Under the pieces are notes generated by a model that made no database searches, was not told the origin of the DNA, and saw only the letters and a program-made list of their open reading frames with translations. From an uncultured Pelagibacteraceae bacterium (lineage in GTDB: Bacteria > Pseudomonadota > Alphaproteobacteria > Pelagibacterales > Pelagibacteraceae): a DNA stretch of 57,279 nucleotides. A program made the translations under genes and the position numbers. Each line of letters opens with the position of its first letter. The stretch's first letter is position 1. This document shows, in pieces, positions 7,630 to 16,589 of the stretch. The stretch covers positions 1-57,279 of the forward strand of contig CACFPS010000006.1 of the NCBI GenBank assembly GCA_902568235.1, read 5' to 3'.

Positions 7630-8688
7630 TTATAAATCTTTCTTATAATCTGAAGACGCTCTGTTTTCTGCACGTCCAACTGCGCTTGTAAGAGCATTAA
7701 AGATTTCTTTTCCACCCTTAACATTTGCTTTAAACCAATCATAAACAGGCGATGCTGCTTTTTTAAATGCAGCTTTTTGGTCTGGAGTTGGAACATATAG
7801 ACTTCCACCTCCAGCTACAAAATCTTCGTATGCTTTAATTGATTTTCTTTTTGGTGAAGCAAAAGTAGCTTGCTGCAATGCATAAAAACCATCAGTAACT
7901 ACTTTTCTCAAATCTTCAGGCATTGACTTATACTTAGCGTTGTTCATCCACCAAAGTGCACCCATATAAGCATGTCCATCTAAAGTAACATATTTAAGAC
8001 CTGCATCTGGAAACTTCATATTCATAATATCAGTAATTCCATTTTTAGATCCTTCTACTACTCCAGTTTGGAAAGATGTAAATAATTCTGGCCATGGTAT
8101 AGGAGTTGGTGAAGCACCAAGTGCTCTAACTAATTCTTGTGGTAAATCAGCTACTACTGTTCTAATTTTTAAACCTTTCATATCAGATGGATTGGCTATT
8201 TGTCTTTTTGTGTTAGCAAAGTTTCTCCATCCGCCTGTATTTCCTATAGTCATTAATCTAATTGAATTGTTAGAATCTTTAAGAGCCATTTTTCTCATTG
8301 TTCTTACAAAATCACTTTTTAATACGTCTTCAGCTATTCTGTCGTCTGACATTAGGTATGGCAAATCAAGAACTTGCACATACGGAAATACTCCTGCTGC
8401 TCCTCCTGATGTTGAAATATAAATATCTATACTTCCATCAGATACACCTTGTAAACACTCAGCACCTTTAGAACATAATTGAGTACCTACAAATAGTTCT
8501 ACTGAAATTTTACCGTTTGATGCAGACTCTACATAGTTTTTAAAAACTATTGAACCATCATAGTCTTCATCTTGATCGTTAGAATTCATAGTCATTCTTA
8601 GATTGTAATCTGCAGCTATTGCTGAAAATGAAAATCCTATTAAGAATGCTAGTGAAAAAAACGATTTTAAAAATTTTTTAAATAACAT
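7630..8688 (-). CDS. dctP: TRAP transporter solute-binding protein, DctP family
   Basis: A 352-residue periplasmic binding protein with a signal peptide (cleavage near AIA-AD, residue 25). The DctP-type core is clear: the LKIRT segment with the arginine that normally salt-bridges the substrate carboxylate, followed by LGASPTPIPWPELFTSFQTGVVEG, the best conserved stretch of the family. It delivers an organic acid to the DctQM permease encoded just upstream. A strong Shine-Dalgarno (AAGGGGG) lies directly before the ATG, in keeping with the high expression usual for such proteins in oligotrophs. An 87-base gap from dctM leaves room for its own promoter or a processing site. The ligand is not deducible from sequence. 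Confidence 0.92.
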   Translation of the reverse strand: MLFKKFLKSFFSLAFLIGFSFSAIAADYNLRMTMNSNDQDEDYDGSIVFKNYVESASNGKISVELFVGTQLCSKGAECLQGVSDGSIDIYISTSGGAAGVFPYVQVLDLPYLMSDDRIAEDVLKSDFVRTMRKMALKDSNNSIRLMTIGNTGGWRNFANTKRQIANPSDMKGLKIRTVVADLPQELVRALGASPTPIPWPELFTSFQTGVVEGSKNGITDIMNMKFPDAGLKYVTLDGHAYMGALWWMNNAKYKSMPEDLRKVVTDGFYALQQATFASPKRKSIKAYEDFVAGGGSLYVPTPDQKAAFKKAASPVYDWFKANVKGGKEIFNALTSAVGRAENRASSDYKKDL

Positions 8689-8775
8689 TTTCCCCCTTGG
8701 TTAAGATTTTAGAAGGAAAATATATATAATTAATTCAAAAGAGTCTATTTTGATATATTTCAATAAAATGGTAAG

Positions 8776-10065
8776 TTATTTAGCAAAACCAGTTAGTAAT
8801 GGGATAGTCATTGATAAAGAAGGAAAATAAGTAATTAAGAAAATAACTAAAGCTTCCATTGCTAAGAAAGGTAAAATAGCTTTTGCTATTGTTTCTACTT
8901 TTTCGCCAGATACTGATGAAGCTACAAATAAAACTAAACCCATTGGCGGTGTCGCTAATCCTACTGTTAAATTAACAGACATTATAATTGCAAAGTGAAC
9001 AGGGTGTACTCCAAGTTCAACAAAAACTGGACCAAGAATTGGACCTAAAATTATTATAGCAGGTCCAGCATCAAGAAACATTCCTACAACAAACAAAAGA
9101 ATGTTAATCAAAAATAATAGAATGTATGGATTATTACTTAAACTTAATACAAACTCTGCAAGATATTCAGGGGCATGAGATAAACTTACCACCGTTTTAA
9201 ATGCCATAGCTGCGCCAACCAGAAGTAATACAACTGAAGAAACCATTGCTGCTTTTGTTAATACTTTAGGAATTTCATTCCATGTCAATGTTTTTAAAAC
9301 AAATAAACCAATAAATAGAGCATAGGCAGCTGCTACGGCAGATGCTTCGGTTGGAGTAAATATACCTCCAAGAATTCCACCTAAAATAATGACTGGAGTC
9401 ATTAAAGGGAAAAAAGCTTTTAAAGATGCTTTACCTCTTTCATTCCAAGTTGCTTTTGATGTTACAGGAGGAAAGTTATACCGATTTGCTAAAAATTTTA
9501 CCATTATCATAAGACTTGCTCCAACTAAAATACCTGGAACAATCCCTGCTAAAAATAATGCGGCAACACTTTCTCCCATAACATAAGCATAAATAATCAT
9601 TATTCCTGATGGAGGAATAATTGGTCCAATAACCGAACTGGCTGCTGTTATTGCTGCAGCAAATTTTTTTGTGTAGCCTTGTTTTTCCATCGCTGGAATT
9701 AACATTGAACCTATTGCAGAAGTATCAGCAACAGCTGATCCTGATAACCCTGCAAATAACATGGAAGACAAAATGTTGACATGAGCCAAACCTCCTCTTA
9801 GATGTCCCATCATAGCTTGGCTAAATTCAACAAGTCTTAAAGTAATTCCTCCCTTGTTCATTAATTCACCAGCTAACATAAAAAATGGTATTGCCATTAA
9901 AGGAAAACTATCAATACCATTATAAATATTTCTATAAAGCATTGCAGCGTCTCTTCCTTGATCATTTAACCAAAGTAAAATTCCAGGTGCTGCTAATAGA
10001 CTAAAAAAAACAGGCAGACCTATTAATAAAAAAAGTAAAAATAAAGGCAAAAACCAAATTAACAT
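8776..10065 (-). CDS. dctM: TRAP transporter large permease, DctM family
   Basis: A 429-residue, highly hydrophobic inner-membrane protein with about 11-13 membrane segments. Family hallmarks include GLPVFFSLLAAPG near the N-terminus, SGSAVADTSAIGSMLIPAM, GPIIPPSG, and FLDAGPAIIILGPILGPV. It forms the sodium-coupled transport channel that receives substrate from DctP. It starts immediately after the DctQ stop codon (10066), so the two membrane subunits are translationally coupled. Full length for the family. Confidence 0.94.
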   Translation of the reverse strand: MLIWFLPLFLLFLLIGLPVFFSLLAAPGILLWLNDQGRDAAMLYRNIYNGIDSFPLMAIPFFMLAGELMNKGGITLRLVEFSQAMMGHLRGGLAHVNILSSMLFAGLSGSAVADTSAIGSMLIPAMEKQGYTKKFAAAITAASSVIGPIIPPSGIMIIYAYVMGESVAALFLAGIVPGILVGASLMIMVKFLANRYNFPPVTSKATWNERGKASLKAFFPLMTPVIILGGILGGIFTPTEASAVAAAYALFIGLFVLKTLTWNEIPKVLTKAAMVSSVVLLLVGAAMAFKTVVSLSHAPEYLAEFVLSLSNNPYILLFLINILLFVVGMFLDAGPAIIILGPILGPVFVELGVHPVHFAIIMSVNLTVGLATPPMGLVLFVASSVSGEKVETIAKAILPFLAMEALVIFLITYFPSLSMTIPLLTGFAK

Positions 10066-10662
10066 TTATGCCTCTAACTCTTCTCTATCTTTATCTAAAG
10101 GTAGTTTTATTTGAGAATTAAATAAAGAGAGTATAGTTCTCAAAACTAGCTCGATATTAACTAAAATTAATAAAAATATACCAACAGGCAAGGACATATA
10201 CATCCATGCTAACTTCATGGCTTCAGTTTTTCCTCCAATCATAGAAAAAGGAATTTTAATTGAAGAAGAACTAAAAATCCAACCTGCATTTATATGCTTA
10301 AGCCCCATTTCAAAACCTATTAACAAAACAGTAAATGAAATTATTAAAATTATAAAAACTAAAATGTTTGATAAAATTTTAGGTAAAAATCTTTCAAGCA
10401 TATCTATGGACACAAAACCACCCCAACGATAGGCCGAAGGAGCAATAAAACCTGTCATCCACAACATTAAAAATCGAGCCACTTCATCTGGCCATGGCAA
10501 AGCGTTATTTAAAACATATCTAAAAAAAACTTGAAGAATAATAACTATCACCATTAGTAAAATAGCAATCCATGCAAGTTGACGTCCTATTCGAAGAATA
10601 AAAGTATTAATTTTTTCTAAAATTTTAAAAATTAACATTAATGATTTAGTAGTAAAATTCAC
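10066..10662 (-). CDS. dctQ: TRAP transporter small permease, DctQ family
   Basis: A 198-residue membrane protein with four predicted transmembrane helices. The DctQ signature is seen as FRYVLNNALPWPDEVARFLMLWMTGF, with the conserved W-x-(D/E)-E-(V/I)-(A/S)-R core. It begins with a GTG at 10662; an in-frame ATG lies eight codons further in at 10638. It heads the dctQ-dctM-dctP operon. The 140-base upstream region is shared with the divergent 2-hydroxyacid dehydrogenase. Confidence 0.9.
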   Translation of the reverse strand: MNFTTKSLMLIFKILEKINTFILRIGRQLAWIAILLMVIVIILQVFFRYVLNNALPWPDEVARFLMLWMTGFIAPSAYRWGGFVSIDMLERFLPKILSNILVFIILIISFTVLLIGFEMGLKHINAGWIFSSSSIKIPFSMIGGKTEAMKLAWMYMSLPVGIFLLILVNIELVLRTILSLFNSQIKLPLDKDREELEA

Positions 10663-10731
10663 AACTTAAGCTATTTTAATAATTTAATAATTTCAACTTT
10701 AAAAAAGTATTTTAAATTATATATAAGATAT

Positions 10732-10798
10732 TTGAACTTTTTAGTTTATGATGTTATTAAGATTTTTTACCACTGAAGTTAGATCTATAAATCTATAA
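10732..10798 (+). promoter_or_regulatory. predicted promoter and tandem 8-bp repeat before hydroxyacid dehydrogenase
   Basis: A -35-like TTGAAC (10732-10737) and a -10-like TATTAA (10755-10760) are separated by 17 bases. Further on, ATCTATAA occurs twice in tandem (10783-10790 and 10791-10798), ending just before the ATG at 10803. The repeat would lie in the leader and could be a regulator site or chance AT-rich sequence. The rest of the 10663-10802 gap shows nothing I can name. Confidence 0.35.
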
Positions 10799-10802
10799 TA
10801 AA

Positions 10803-11768
10803 ATGGCAGAAAAAAAGAAAATATTAGTTATTCAAAAAGTTCATGACAAAGGAATGGAACTAATAAAAAACCATCCTAGTTTTGAAGTAGATGTAACTGA
10901 CGATACTTCTGAAGAAAATTTAAAGACAAAAATTCAAAATTGTGATGGAGTATCTGTTAGAATTGCAAAATTATCTGGTGAGGTAATGAACGAAGCAAAA
11001 AATTTAAAAATTGTTTCAAGACACGGAGTTGGATATGACAATATAGATCTAAAATATGCAAAAGAAAAAGATATTAATATAGCAATTACAGCAAATGCAA
11101 ATGCAGTTACTGTAGCAGAGCACGTTATGTTTAATCTTCTTAATATTTCAAAAAGAAGAGATTTGTTTGATAAAACTGTAAGAGAAGGAAATTTCAAAGA
11201 TAGAAATAAACTTCCAAAAACAATTGAACTATGGAAAAAAAATTTTTTAATAGTTGGTTTTGGAAGAATTGGACAAGCATTGATCAAAAGATGTTTAGGT
11301 TTTGAAATGAATGTTTATGTTTTTGATCCATATATCTCAAAAGAAAAAATAGAGACAACGGGAGGTAAAAAAGTAGAGAATTTTCTAGAAACAATAAAAT
11401 CTATGGATTTTATATCTCTACATGTGCCTTTGACGGAAAAAACAAAAAATTTAATTAATTATGACTTACTAAAAACAATGAAAAAAAATTGTATTATAAT
11501 TAATGCTGCTAGGGGTGGAATAATTAATGAAGTTGATCTAGATAAAGCATTAAATGAAAACTTGATATTTGGCGCTGGTATAGACGTTTTTGAAAAAGAA
11601 CCTCCAGAGGATAATAACCCTTTATTAAAAAATGAAAAAGTTTTTCTAAGTCCTCATGCTGCTTCATTTACTGAAGAATGCATGACAAGAATGGGCATGG
11701 AAACTATTCAAAATATTATTGATTTTTTTGATAATAAATTAGAAAAGTCTAAGATTGTGAAACTTTAA
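10803..11768 (+). CDS. D-isomer-specific 2-hydroxyacid dehydrogenase (phosphoglycerate dehydrogenase-like)
   Basis: A 321-residue NAD-dependent dehydrogenase with GFGRIG at 152-157, D175 in VFDPY, and the catalytic residues R237 (NAARGG), E266 (EKEP) and H285 (LSPHAAS). It belongs to the same superfamily as the gene at 3755 but the two are clearly diverged. There is no ACT domain, so it is unlikely to be the regulated SerA of serine synthesis. It is divergent from the TRAP operon across a shared promoter region, which suggests it acts on the imported compound. Its last 20 bases overlap the end of iolE. Confidence 0.85.
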   Translation: MAEKKKILVIQKVHDKGMELIKNHPSFEVDVTDDTSEENLKTKIQNCDGVSVRIAKLSGEVMNEAKNLKIVSRHGVGYDNIDLKYAKEKDINIAITANANAVTVAEHVMFNLLNISKRRDLFDKTVREGNFKDRNKLPKTIELWKKNFLIVGFGRIGQALIKRCLGFEMNVYVFDPYISKEKIETTGGKKVENFLETIKSMDFISLHVPLTEKTKNLINYDLLKTMKKNCIIINAARGGIINEVDLDKALNENLIFGAGIDVFEKEPPEDNNPLLKNEKVFLSPHAASFTEECMTRMGMETIQNIIDFFDNKLEKSKIVKL

Positions 11769-12651
11769 CTCCTGCTTTGCTAAGTGTTTCAGTAAGATAT
11801 TTGTAACCTATTTTTGCATATTCAAAGGGATTAGCTTTTTTTGGATCTTGTTCAGCTTCAACGACTAACCATCCAGAATAATTATTTTTGTTTAAAATAT
11901 CAAATAAAGGTTTGTAGTCTATACATCCATCACCAGGTACTGTGAAAGCTCCTTCTAAAAATGCCTCTCTAAAACTTAAATCTTCTTTGAGTGATTTTTC
12001 TAAAATATTTTTTCTTATATCTTTACAATGAATATGAATTACTCTTTCGCTAAAATCACTCAAAAATTTTATTGATTCTCCTTGAGCAAACAACATATGT
12101 CCTGTATCTAAAGTCAACTTAACTGTATCGTCAGTATTTTCTAACAGTCTTTCTGTATCTTTTTGAGACTCTATCACTGTGCCCATATGGTGATGGTAGG
12201 CTAATGGCATTCCTTCTCCTTCTAAATATTTACCCATTTCGGAAATTTTTTTATAATATATTTTACATTCTTCGAGATCCATTTTTGGCCTTGTAGAAAG
12301 TTTTTTATTTGGATCGCTTTGTATAGAACCAAAAACTTCAGCAAATACAATGCAGGGAGCATTACAATCCTTAAATAATTTTAATTGTTTTTGTATTGAT
12401 TGCTTTTCTTCTTGGATACTATTCTTTCTTAAATTAGCGCCATACCAACCAGAACATAAATTCAGATTAAACTGATTTAATTTTGGCAGCAATTCTTCAG
12501 ATGTTTTGGGAAATTTTCCCCCGGACTCAATTCCTATAAATCCTGCCTGCCTTGCTTCAGATAAACATTGTTCTAATGAAGTGTCGCCTCCTAATTCTGG
12601 CATATCATCATTAGACCAAGCTATAGGAGCTATTCCCAATTTTACTGACAT
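11749..12651 (-). CDS. iolE: myo-inosose-2 dehydratase (sugar phosphate isomerase/epimerase fold)
   Basis: A 300-residue TIM-barrel protein that matches IolE over its length. It has the opening GIAPIAWSNDDMPELGG, the central AYHHHMGT, LDTGHM and HIHCKD metal-site segments, then FTVPGDG and finally VVEAEQDPKKANP. IolE dehydrates 2-keto-myo-inositol to 3D-(3,5/4)-trihydroxycyclohexane-1,2-dione with a divalent metal. The divergent neighbour at 12683 and the iolG-like gene after it support an inositol role. iolA, iolB, iolC and iolD are not in this window. The 3' end overlaps the convergent dehydrogenase by 20 bases. Confidence 0.87.
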   Translation of the reverse strand: MSVKLGIAPIAWSNDDMPELGGDTSLEQCLSEARQAGFIGIESGGKFPKTSEELLPKLNQFNLNLCSGWYGANLRKNSIQEEKQSIQKQLKLFKDCNAPCIVFAEVFGSIQSDPNKKLSTRPKMDLEECKIYYKKISEMGKYLEGEGMPLAYHHHMGTVIESQKDTERLLENTDDTVKLTLDTGHMLFAQGESIKFLSDFSERVIHIHCKDIRKNILEKSLKEDLSFREAFLEGAFTVPGDGCIDYKPLFDILNKNNYSGWLVVEAEQDPKKANPFEYAKIGYKYLTETLSKAGVKVSQS

Positions 12652-12682
12652 AATAAATATTTTTGCTATGATATATTAAATC

Positions 12683-13825
12683 ATGCAAAGAATTAAAGCC
12701 AAAAAATTAACATTGGGAATTGTAGGAGGTGGACCTAAGTCTTGGATAGGTCATGTTCACAGGATTTCTTCAAGATTTGATGATCAATATGAAATAATGG
12801 CTGGAGTATTCTCAAGAAATGCAAAATTTTCAAAAAAATTTGGAAAAAGTTTGGGCATCTCTCCTGATAGATGTTATTCAAATTACAAAGAAATGGCAGA
12901 TAGGGAGTCTAAAAGAAAAGATTGCATAAAAGTTGTTGCAATAATGACTCCTCCCTCAAGTCATCAGACAATTTCTGAAAAATTTATAGATAAAAACATT
13001 CATATTATTTCAGATAAGCCTTTTGCTGGAAATTTAGAGCAAGCAAAAAAATTATATAAAAAAATTAAATCAAATAAAAAAATTAAGTATGCCTTAACTC
13101 ATAATTACTCAGCTTATCCAATGGTCAGGGAAGCCAAGAAATTAGTTGAAAAAGGAAAAATTGGTAAAGTTGAATATATAAATGTTGAATATGTGCAAGA
13201 TTGGTCTTCGGGAAAAAATTTAACAACAAGAAATTCAAAAAAAATATTAAAGTGGAAAATAGATAACAAGATTGTGGGTGCTTCTGCTGTTTTAAATGAA
13301 ATAGGTTCTCATGCTTATCACATGGCAATTTATATATCTGGATTAAAAGCAAAGTCAATTTTTGCTGACATAAAGCAAATTTCAAACAAAATTAAAATGG
13401 ATAACAATGCACAAGTAATGATTAATTTTAATAATGGTGCAAAAGGTATGTTTTGGACAAATGTTATGGCTAGAGGGGGAGTTTATGGTTTAAGAATTAG
13501 AATTTTTGGATCTAAAGGAAGTTTAGAATGGATTCAAAATGATCCAAATTATTTAAAATTCAATCCTAGCAGAGGAGCTGTAAGATTGCTTGAAAGAGGA
13601 TTTTTTAATACTAATTTTTCAAAAAACTTTTCAAGGCTTAAATTTGGTCATCCGGAAGGTTATTTGGATGCTTTTGCAAATATATACAGAGAATTTGCTA
13701 CATCATTAAAAAACAAATCAAAAAAAAGATATTTTTTTCCAAATGAAGATGAAGGTTTAGAAACTGCCAAATTTATTGATGCTTGTAAATTATCGTCTAA
13801 GAAAAAAAAATGGGTAAAAATATAA
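12683..13825 (+). CDS. Gfo/Idh/MocA oxidoreductase of inositol-type clusters
   Basis: A 380-residue NAD(P)-dependent oxidoreductase. The nucleotide-binding segment reads GIVGGGPKSWIGHVHR (12-27), the variant common in Gfo/Idh proteins next to iolE-like genes. The catalytic-lysine motif is DKP (111-113) instead of EKP. A NEIGSHAYH segment supplies the expected active-site histidine. It may oxidise scyllo-inositol or another cyclitol or sugar. It is divergent from iolE by only 31 bases and overlaps the next gene by 16 bases, so it is probably co-transcribed with it. Confidence 0.83.
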   Translation: MQRIKAKKLTLGIVGGGPKSWIGHVHRISSRFDDQYEIMAGVFSRNAKFSKKFGKSLGISPDRCYSNYKEMADRESKRKDCIKVVAIMTPPSSHQTISEKFIDKNIHIISDKPFAGNLEQAKKLYKKIKSNKKIKYALTHNYSAYPMVREAKKLVEKGKIGKVEYINVEYVQDWSSGKNLTTRNSKKILKWKIDNKIVGASAVLNEIGSHAYHMAIYISGLKAKSIFADIKQISNKIKMDNNAQVMINFNNGAKGMFWTNVMARGGVYGLRIRIFGSKGSLEWIQNDPNYLKFNPSRGAVRLLERGFFNTNFSKNFSRLKFGHPEGYLDAFANIYREFATSLKNKSKKRYFFPNEDEGLETAKFIDACKLSSKKKKWVKI

Positions 13826-14826
13826 TTAATGTTGCTTTATTTGGTCTTGGTAGAATAGGCCAAATGCACCTAAATAATCTGTTAGCACATCCTAGATTCA
13901 ATCTAATTTACGTGTACGATCTTAATAAAAAATTATCAACCAAAATATCAAAAAAATGTAAGTGCATAAATATAGAAAATCCAAATATTGCCATGAAAGA
14001 TAAAAAAATAGATGTTATTTTTATAGCCACAAGTACTTCAACTCATTTAAAATTTATCACAGACGCGGTCAAAAGCAAAAAAGTTGTTTTTTGTGAAAAA
14101 CCATTAGATTTAAATTTAAAAAAAATAGAAAAATGCAAAAATAAAATTAAAAAATATAATCCTAAGATTCAAATTGGCTTTAACAGAAGATATGATCCTG
14201 GGCACAGATTATTGAAAAAAAAATTATTAAAAGGAAAAATTGGAAATTTAGAAAAGATTATTATTACTAGCAGAGATCCTTCTCCTCCTCCAATGAGCTA
14301 TTTAAAAACTTCGGGTGGTATTTTTAAAGATATGATGATTCATGACTTTGATTTAGCTAGATATTATGCTGGAAAAGATGAATTTGTATCTGTTTTTGCA
14401 ACTGGAAGTAATTTAAATGACAAAAAATTTAATAAAGTTAAAGATTTTGAATTGGCGTCTTGTTTATTAAAAACAAAAAAAGGTATTCAATGTATAATTA
14501 CTAACTCAAGACATTGTAGCTTTGGATACGACCAAAGGATAGAATTATTTGGAACTAAAGGAATGTTAATATCAGATAATAAAAGAGAAACTGAAACAAC
14601 AATATATTCGGGCAATTCTACAAACAACAAATCAAAACTGTTAAATTTTTTTATAGAGAGATATTCTGAAGCTTATAGACTCCAGCTTGATGATTTATTT
14701 AAGATGTGTAACAGAAACCTTAAACCGCTTGCCGATTTCGAAGATGGTAGAAAATCTTTAGCTTTAGCCCAGATAGCTATAAAATCAGTAAAATCAAAAA
14801 AGTTTGAAAAAATTAAATTAATTTAA
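13810..14826 (+). CDS. iolG: inositol 2-dehydrogenase-like (Gfo/Idh/MocA)
   Basis: A 338-residue enzyme close to rhizobial IdhA/IolG. It has GLGRIG at 12-17, CEKPLD with the catalytic K97, GFNRRYDP, the TSRDP segment, and GGIFKDMMIHDFD giving D174 and H178 of the catalytic triad. The later SFGYDQRIELFG stretch is also characteristic. IolG oxidises myo-inositol to 2-keto-myo-inositol, the substrate of IolE, which is encoded nearby. It overlaps the upstream oxidoreductase by 16 bases and the convergent PhyH gene by 9 bases. Confidence 0.84.
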   Translation: MGKNIINVALFGLGRIGQMHLNNLLAHPRFNLIYVYDLNKKLSTKISKKCKCINIENPNIAMKDKKIDVIFIATSTSTHLKFITDAVKSKKVVFCEKPLDLNLKKIEKCKNKIKKYNPKIQIGFNRRYDPGHRLLKKKLLKGKIGNLEKIIITSRDPSPPPMSYLKTSGGIFKDMMIHDFDLARYYAGKDEFVSVFATGSNLNDKKFNKVKDFELASCLLKTKKGIQCIITNSRHCSFGYDQRIELFGTKGMLISDNKRETETTIYSGNSTNNKSKLLNFFIERYSEAYRLQLDDLFKMCNRNLKPLADFEDGRKSLALAQIAIKSVKSKKFEKIKLI

Positions 14827-15654
14827 TTCAAATAAAGTTGGAAACATTTTGCCACCTAATTTATCCCCATCTTTATAACCAGCATCTTGCATCGTTTTTC
14901 TATAATTGTAACTCGTCCAATCTCCGACATAACTAATTTTAGCATCTTCTTTTGCCACTCTTAATGTATATCGACTTAATGTTTTTTTTGGTATTAAAGA
15001 ACTAAGAGTTCCATGAAGAGTTCTCATATCAAATATTACACAGTCACCAGGTTCACAATCCCATTTTAAAAACTCATATTTTTCTTTATTACCCAAAATG
15101 TCAGGGGGTAATTCATATTTTTTTCCATTTATAATACATTCATTACCTTCAACTTTGTGACCATCTTTAAAAAGAACTCTCAAAAATAGTTTATTCCATA
15201 AATGAGAACCTTTAACCCAAACTACACCCTCATCTTTTCCAGTAGCTTGTAATGGCAACCACAGAACACACATGGTTCCATCCATATCAAAATAACTTAT
15301 ATCGTGATGAAAAGGAGTTGATGATTTAGAGCCTCCTTCTCTTAAAAACCAATTGTCCATAACAAGGTTTATTTTTTTTGCAGACATTAATTCAGAAGCT
15401 ATCTCAGCATACGGTGAGTTAAATACAAAATCTTTAAATTCAGGAACTAAATCCCAAGTCCAATAATCTTCTAAATAAGCTGGAACATTTGGTTTTGTAG
15501 TATGAGATTTAAATCTAGGGCTTGGATTTTTGATATCATATTCAATTCCTTTTTTTAACTTTTCTATCCATTTGAAATCAAACTTGTTTTTTAAAAAAAT
15601 AGCTCCGTCTTGATTAAATTTTTCAATTTCGTTTTTTGAAACAAGTGTACCCAT
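14818..15654 (-). CDS. phytanoyl-CoA dioxygenase (PhyH) family protein
   Basis: A 278-residue 2OG-Fe(II) oxygenase. Iron ligands are seen in TPFHHDISYF (the H-x-D pair) and the distal histidine in MRTLHGTLSS. The VLWLPL segment between them is typical of PhyH proteins, and the R-Y-T-L-R segment after the distal histidine can supply the 2-oxoglutarate-binding arginine. It differs clearly from the PhyH protein at 2733. It is the last gene of a minus-strand run ybaK-eamA-phyH, so its substrate may be connected with the exporter. Confidence 0.84.
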   Translation of the reverse strand: MGTLVSKNEIEKFNQDGAIFLKNKFDFKWIEKLKKGIEYDIKNPSPRFKSHTTKPNVPAYLEDYWTWDLVPEFKDFVFNSPYAEIASELMSAKKINLVMDNWFLREGGSKSSTPFHHDISYFDMDGTMCVLWLPLQATGKDEGVVWVKGSHLWNKLFLRVLFKDGHKVEGNECIINGKKYELPPDILGNKEKYEFLKWDCEPGDCVIFDMRTLHGTLSSLIPKKTLSRYTLRVAKEDAKISYVGDWTSYNYRKTMQDAGYKDGDKLGGKMFPTLFELN

Positions 15655-15662
15655 AATAATTT

Positions 15663-16589
15663 CTAACCTGAAACAATATTAATTTTGTTTGATTTTTTAA
15701 CTAAATAAATTCCAGTTATAACCGCTATTAGAGCTATTAATACTTTTGATGTAATCAACTCATTTAAAAATAAATAACCAAGAATTATACCAAAAATAGG
15801 AATTAAATAAGCTACTTGAGCCTGAAAAACTAAACCATTATGTTTTAAAATTCTAAACCTAATTAACCATGCAATACCAGTTGGCACAGTTCCTAGATAA
15901 ATTATTGATAATGTTGAATCCATTCTATGTGAAAAATGCAAATCATTTATAAATGCAAAAGCATTTGTTGGATTAAAATAATAAAGAACTAAACTTATCG
16001 GTAATATAAATATTGTTGCCCATATTAATATTGAAGAAGTAACATTTTCATTTTTTTTATTACTAACTTTAAGAGTTAATAGTCCTCCAATGACATAAAA
16101 AGTTGATCCAACTAAAATAAAAATTGCAGAAATAAAGTTATTTTCATTAATTAAAAATTTATCAGAAAATAAAAAAACTATTCCCGAAAATCCCATAAGA
16201 ACACCAAAAAATTTTGTAAAATTAATTTTTTCATTTTGAGTAAAAAAATGTGCTAATACAGTAGCACTTAAGGGTGTTGTTGCCATTAAAATTGCAGCTA
16301 GATTACTTTGCACCTTTTGAACGCCATAAGCAATTAAAAAAAAAGGTATTACTAAATTAACAACTCCAATTAATGCAAACCAGTACCAGTCTTTTGAAAA
16401 TGCTTCTATTTTTATTTTTTTAAACAAACAAATCCCAACTACGGGAATTGCTCCAAAAAAAATTCTAAGAAAAGCAATCATAACAGGTCCATAAGAATAT
16501 GTTGCAATTTTAATATTAAAAAATGCTGAAGCCCAAATTAAAGCTAAAAAGGTAAGTAAAAAATAATCAATTAATTTAGGTTCTCTCAT
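15663..16589 (-). CDS. EamA/DMT-family transporter
   Basis: A 308-residue membrane protein with about ten hydrophobic helices arranged as two EamA repeats. Typical segments are LLTFLALIWASAFFNIKIA at the start, and AILMATTPLSATVLAHF and AYLIPIFGIILGYLFLNE at the ends of the repeats. Drug/metabolite transporters usually export amino acids, nucleotides or metabolites; the substrate here is unknown. It overlaps the upstream YbaK gene by four bases, and eight bases separate it from the PhyH gene. Confidence 0.9.
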   Translation of the reverse strand: MREPKLIDYFLLTFLALIWASAFFNIKIATYSYGPVMIAFLRIFFGAIPVVGICLFKKIKIEAFSKDWYWFALIGVVNLVIPFFLIAYGVQKVQSNLAAILMATTPLSATVLAHFFTQNEKINFTKFFGVLMGFSGIVFLFSDKFLINENNFISAIFILVGSTFYVIGGLLTLKVSNKKNENVTSSILIWATIFILPISLVLYYFNPTNAFAFINDLHFSHRMDSTLSIIYLGTVPTGIAWLIRFRILKHNGLVFQAQVAYLIPIFGIILGYLFLNELITSKVLIALIAVITGIYLVKKSNKINIVSG

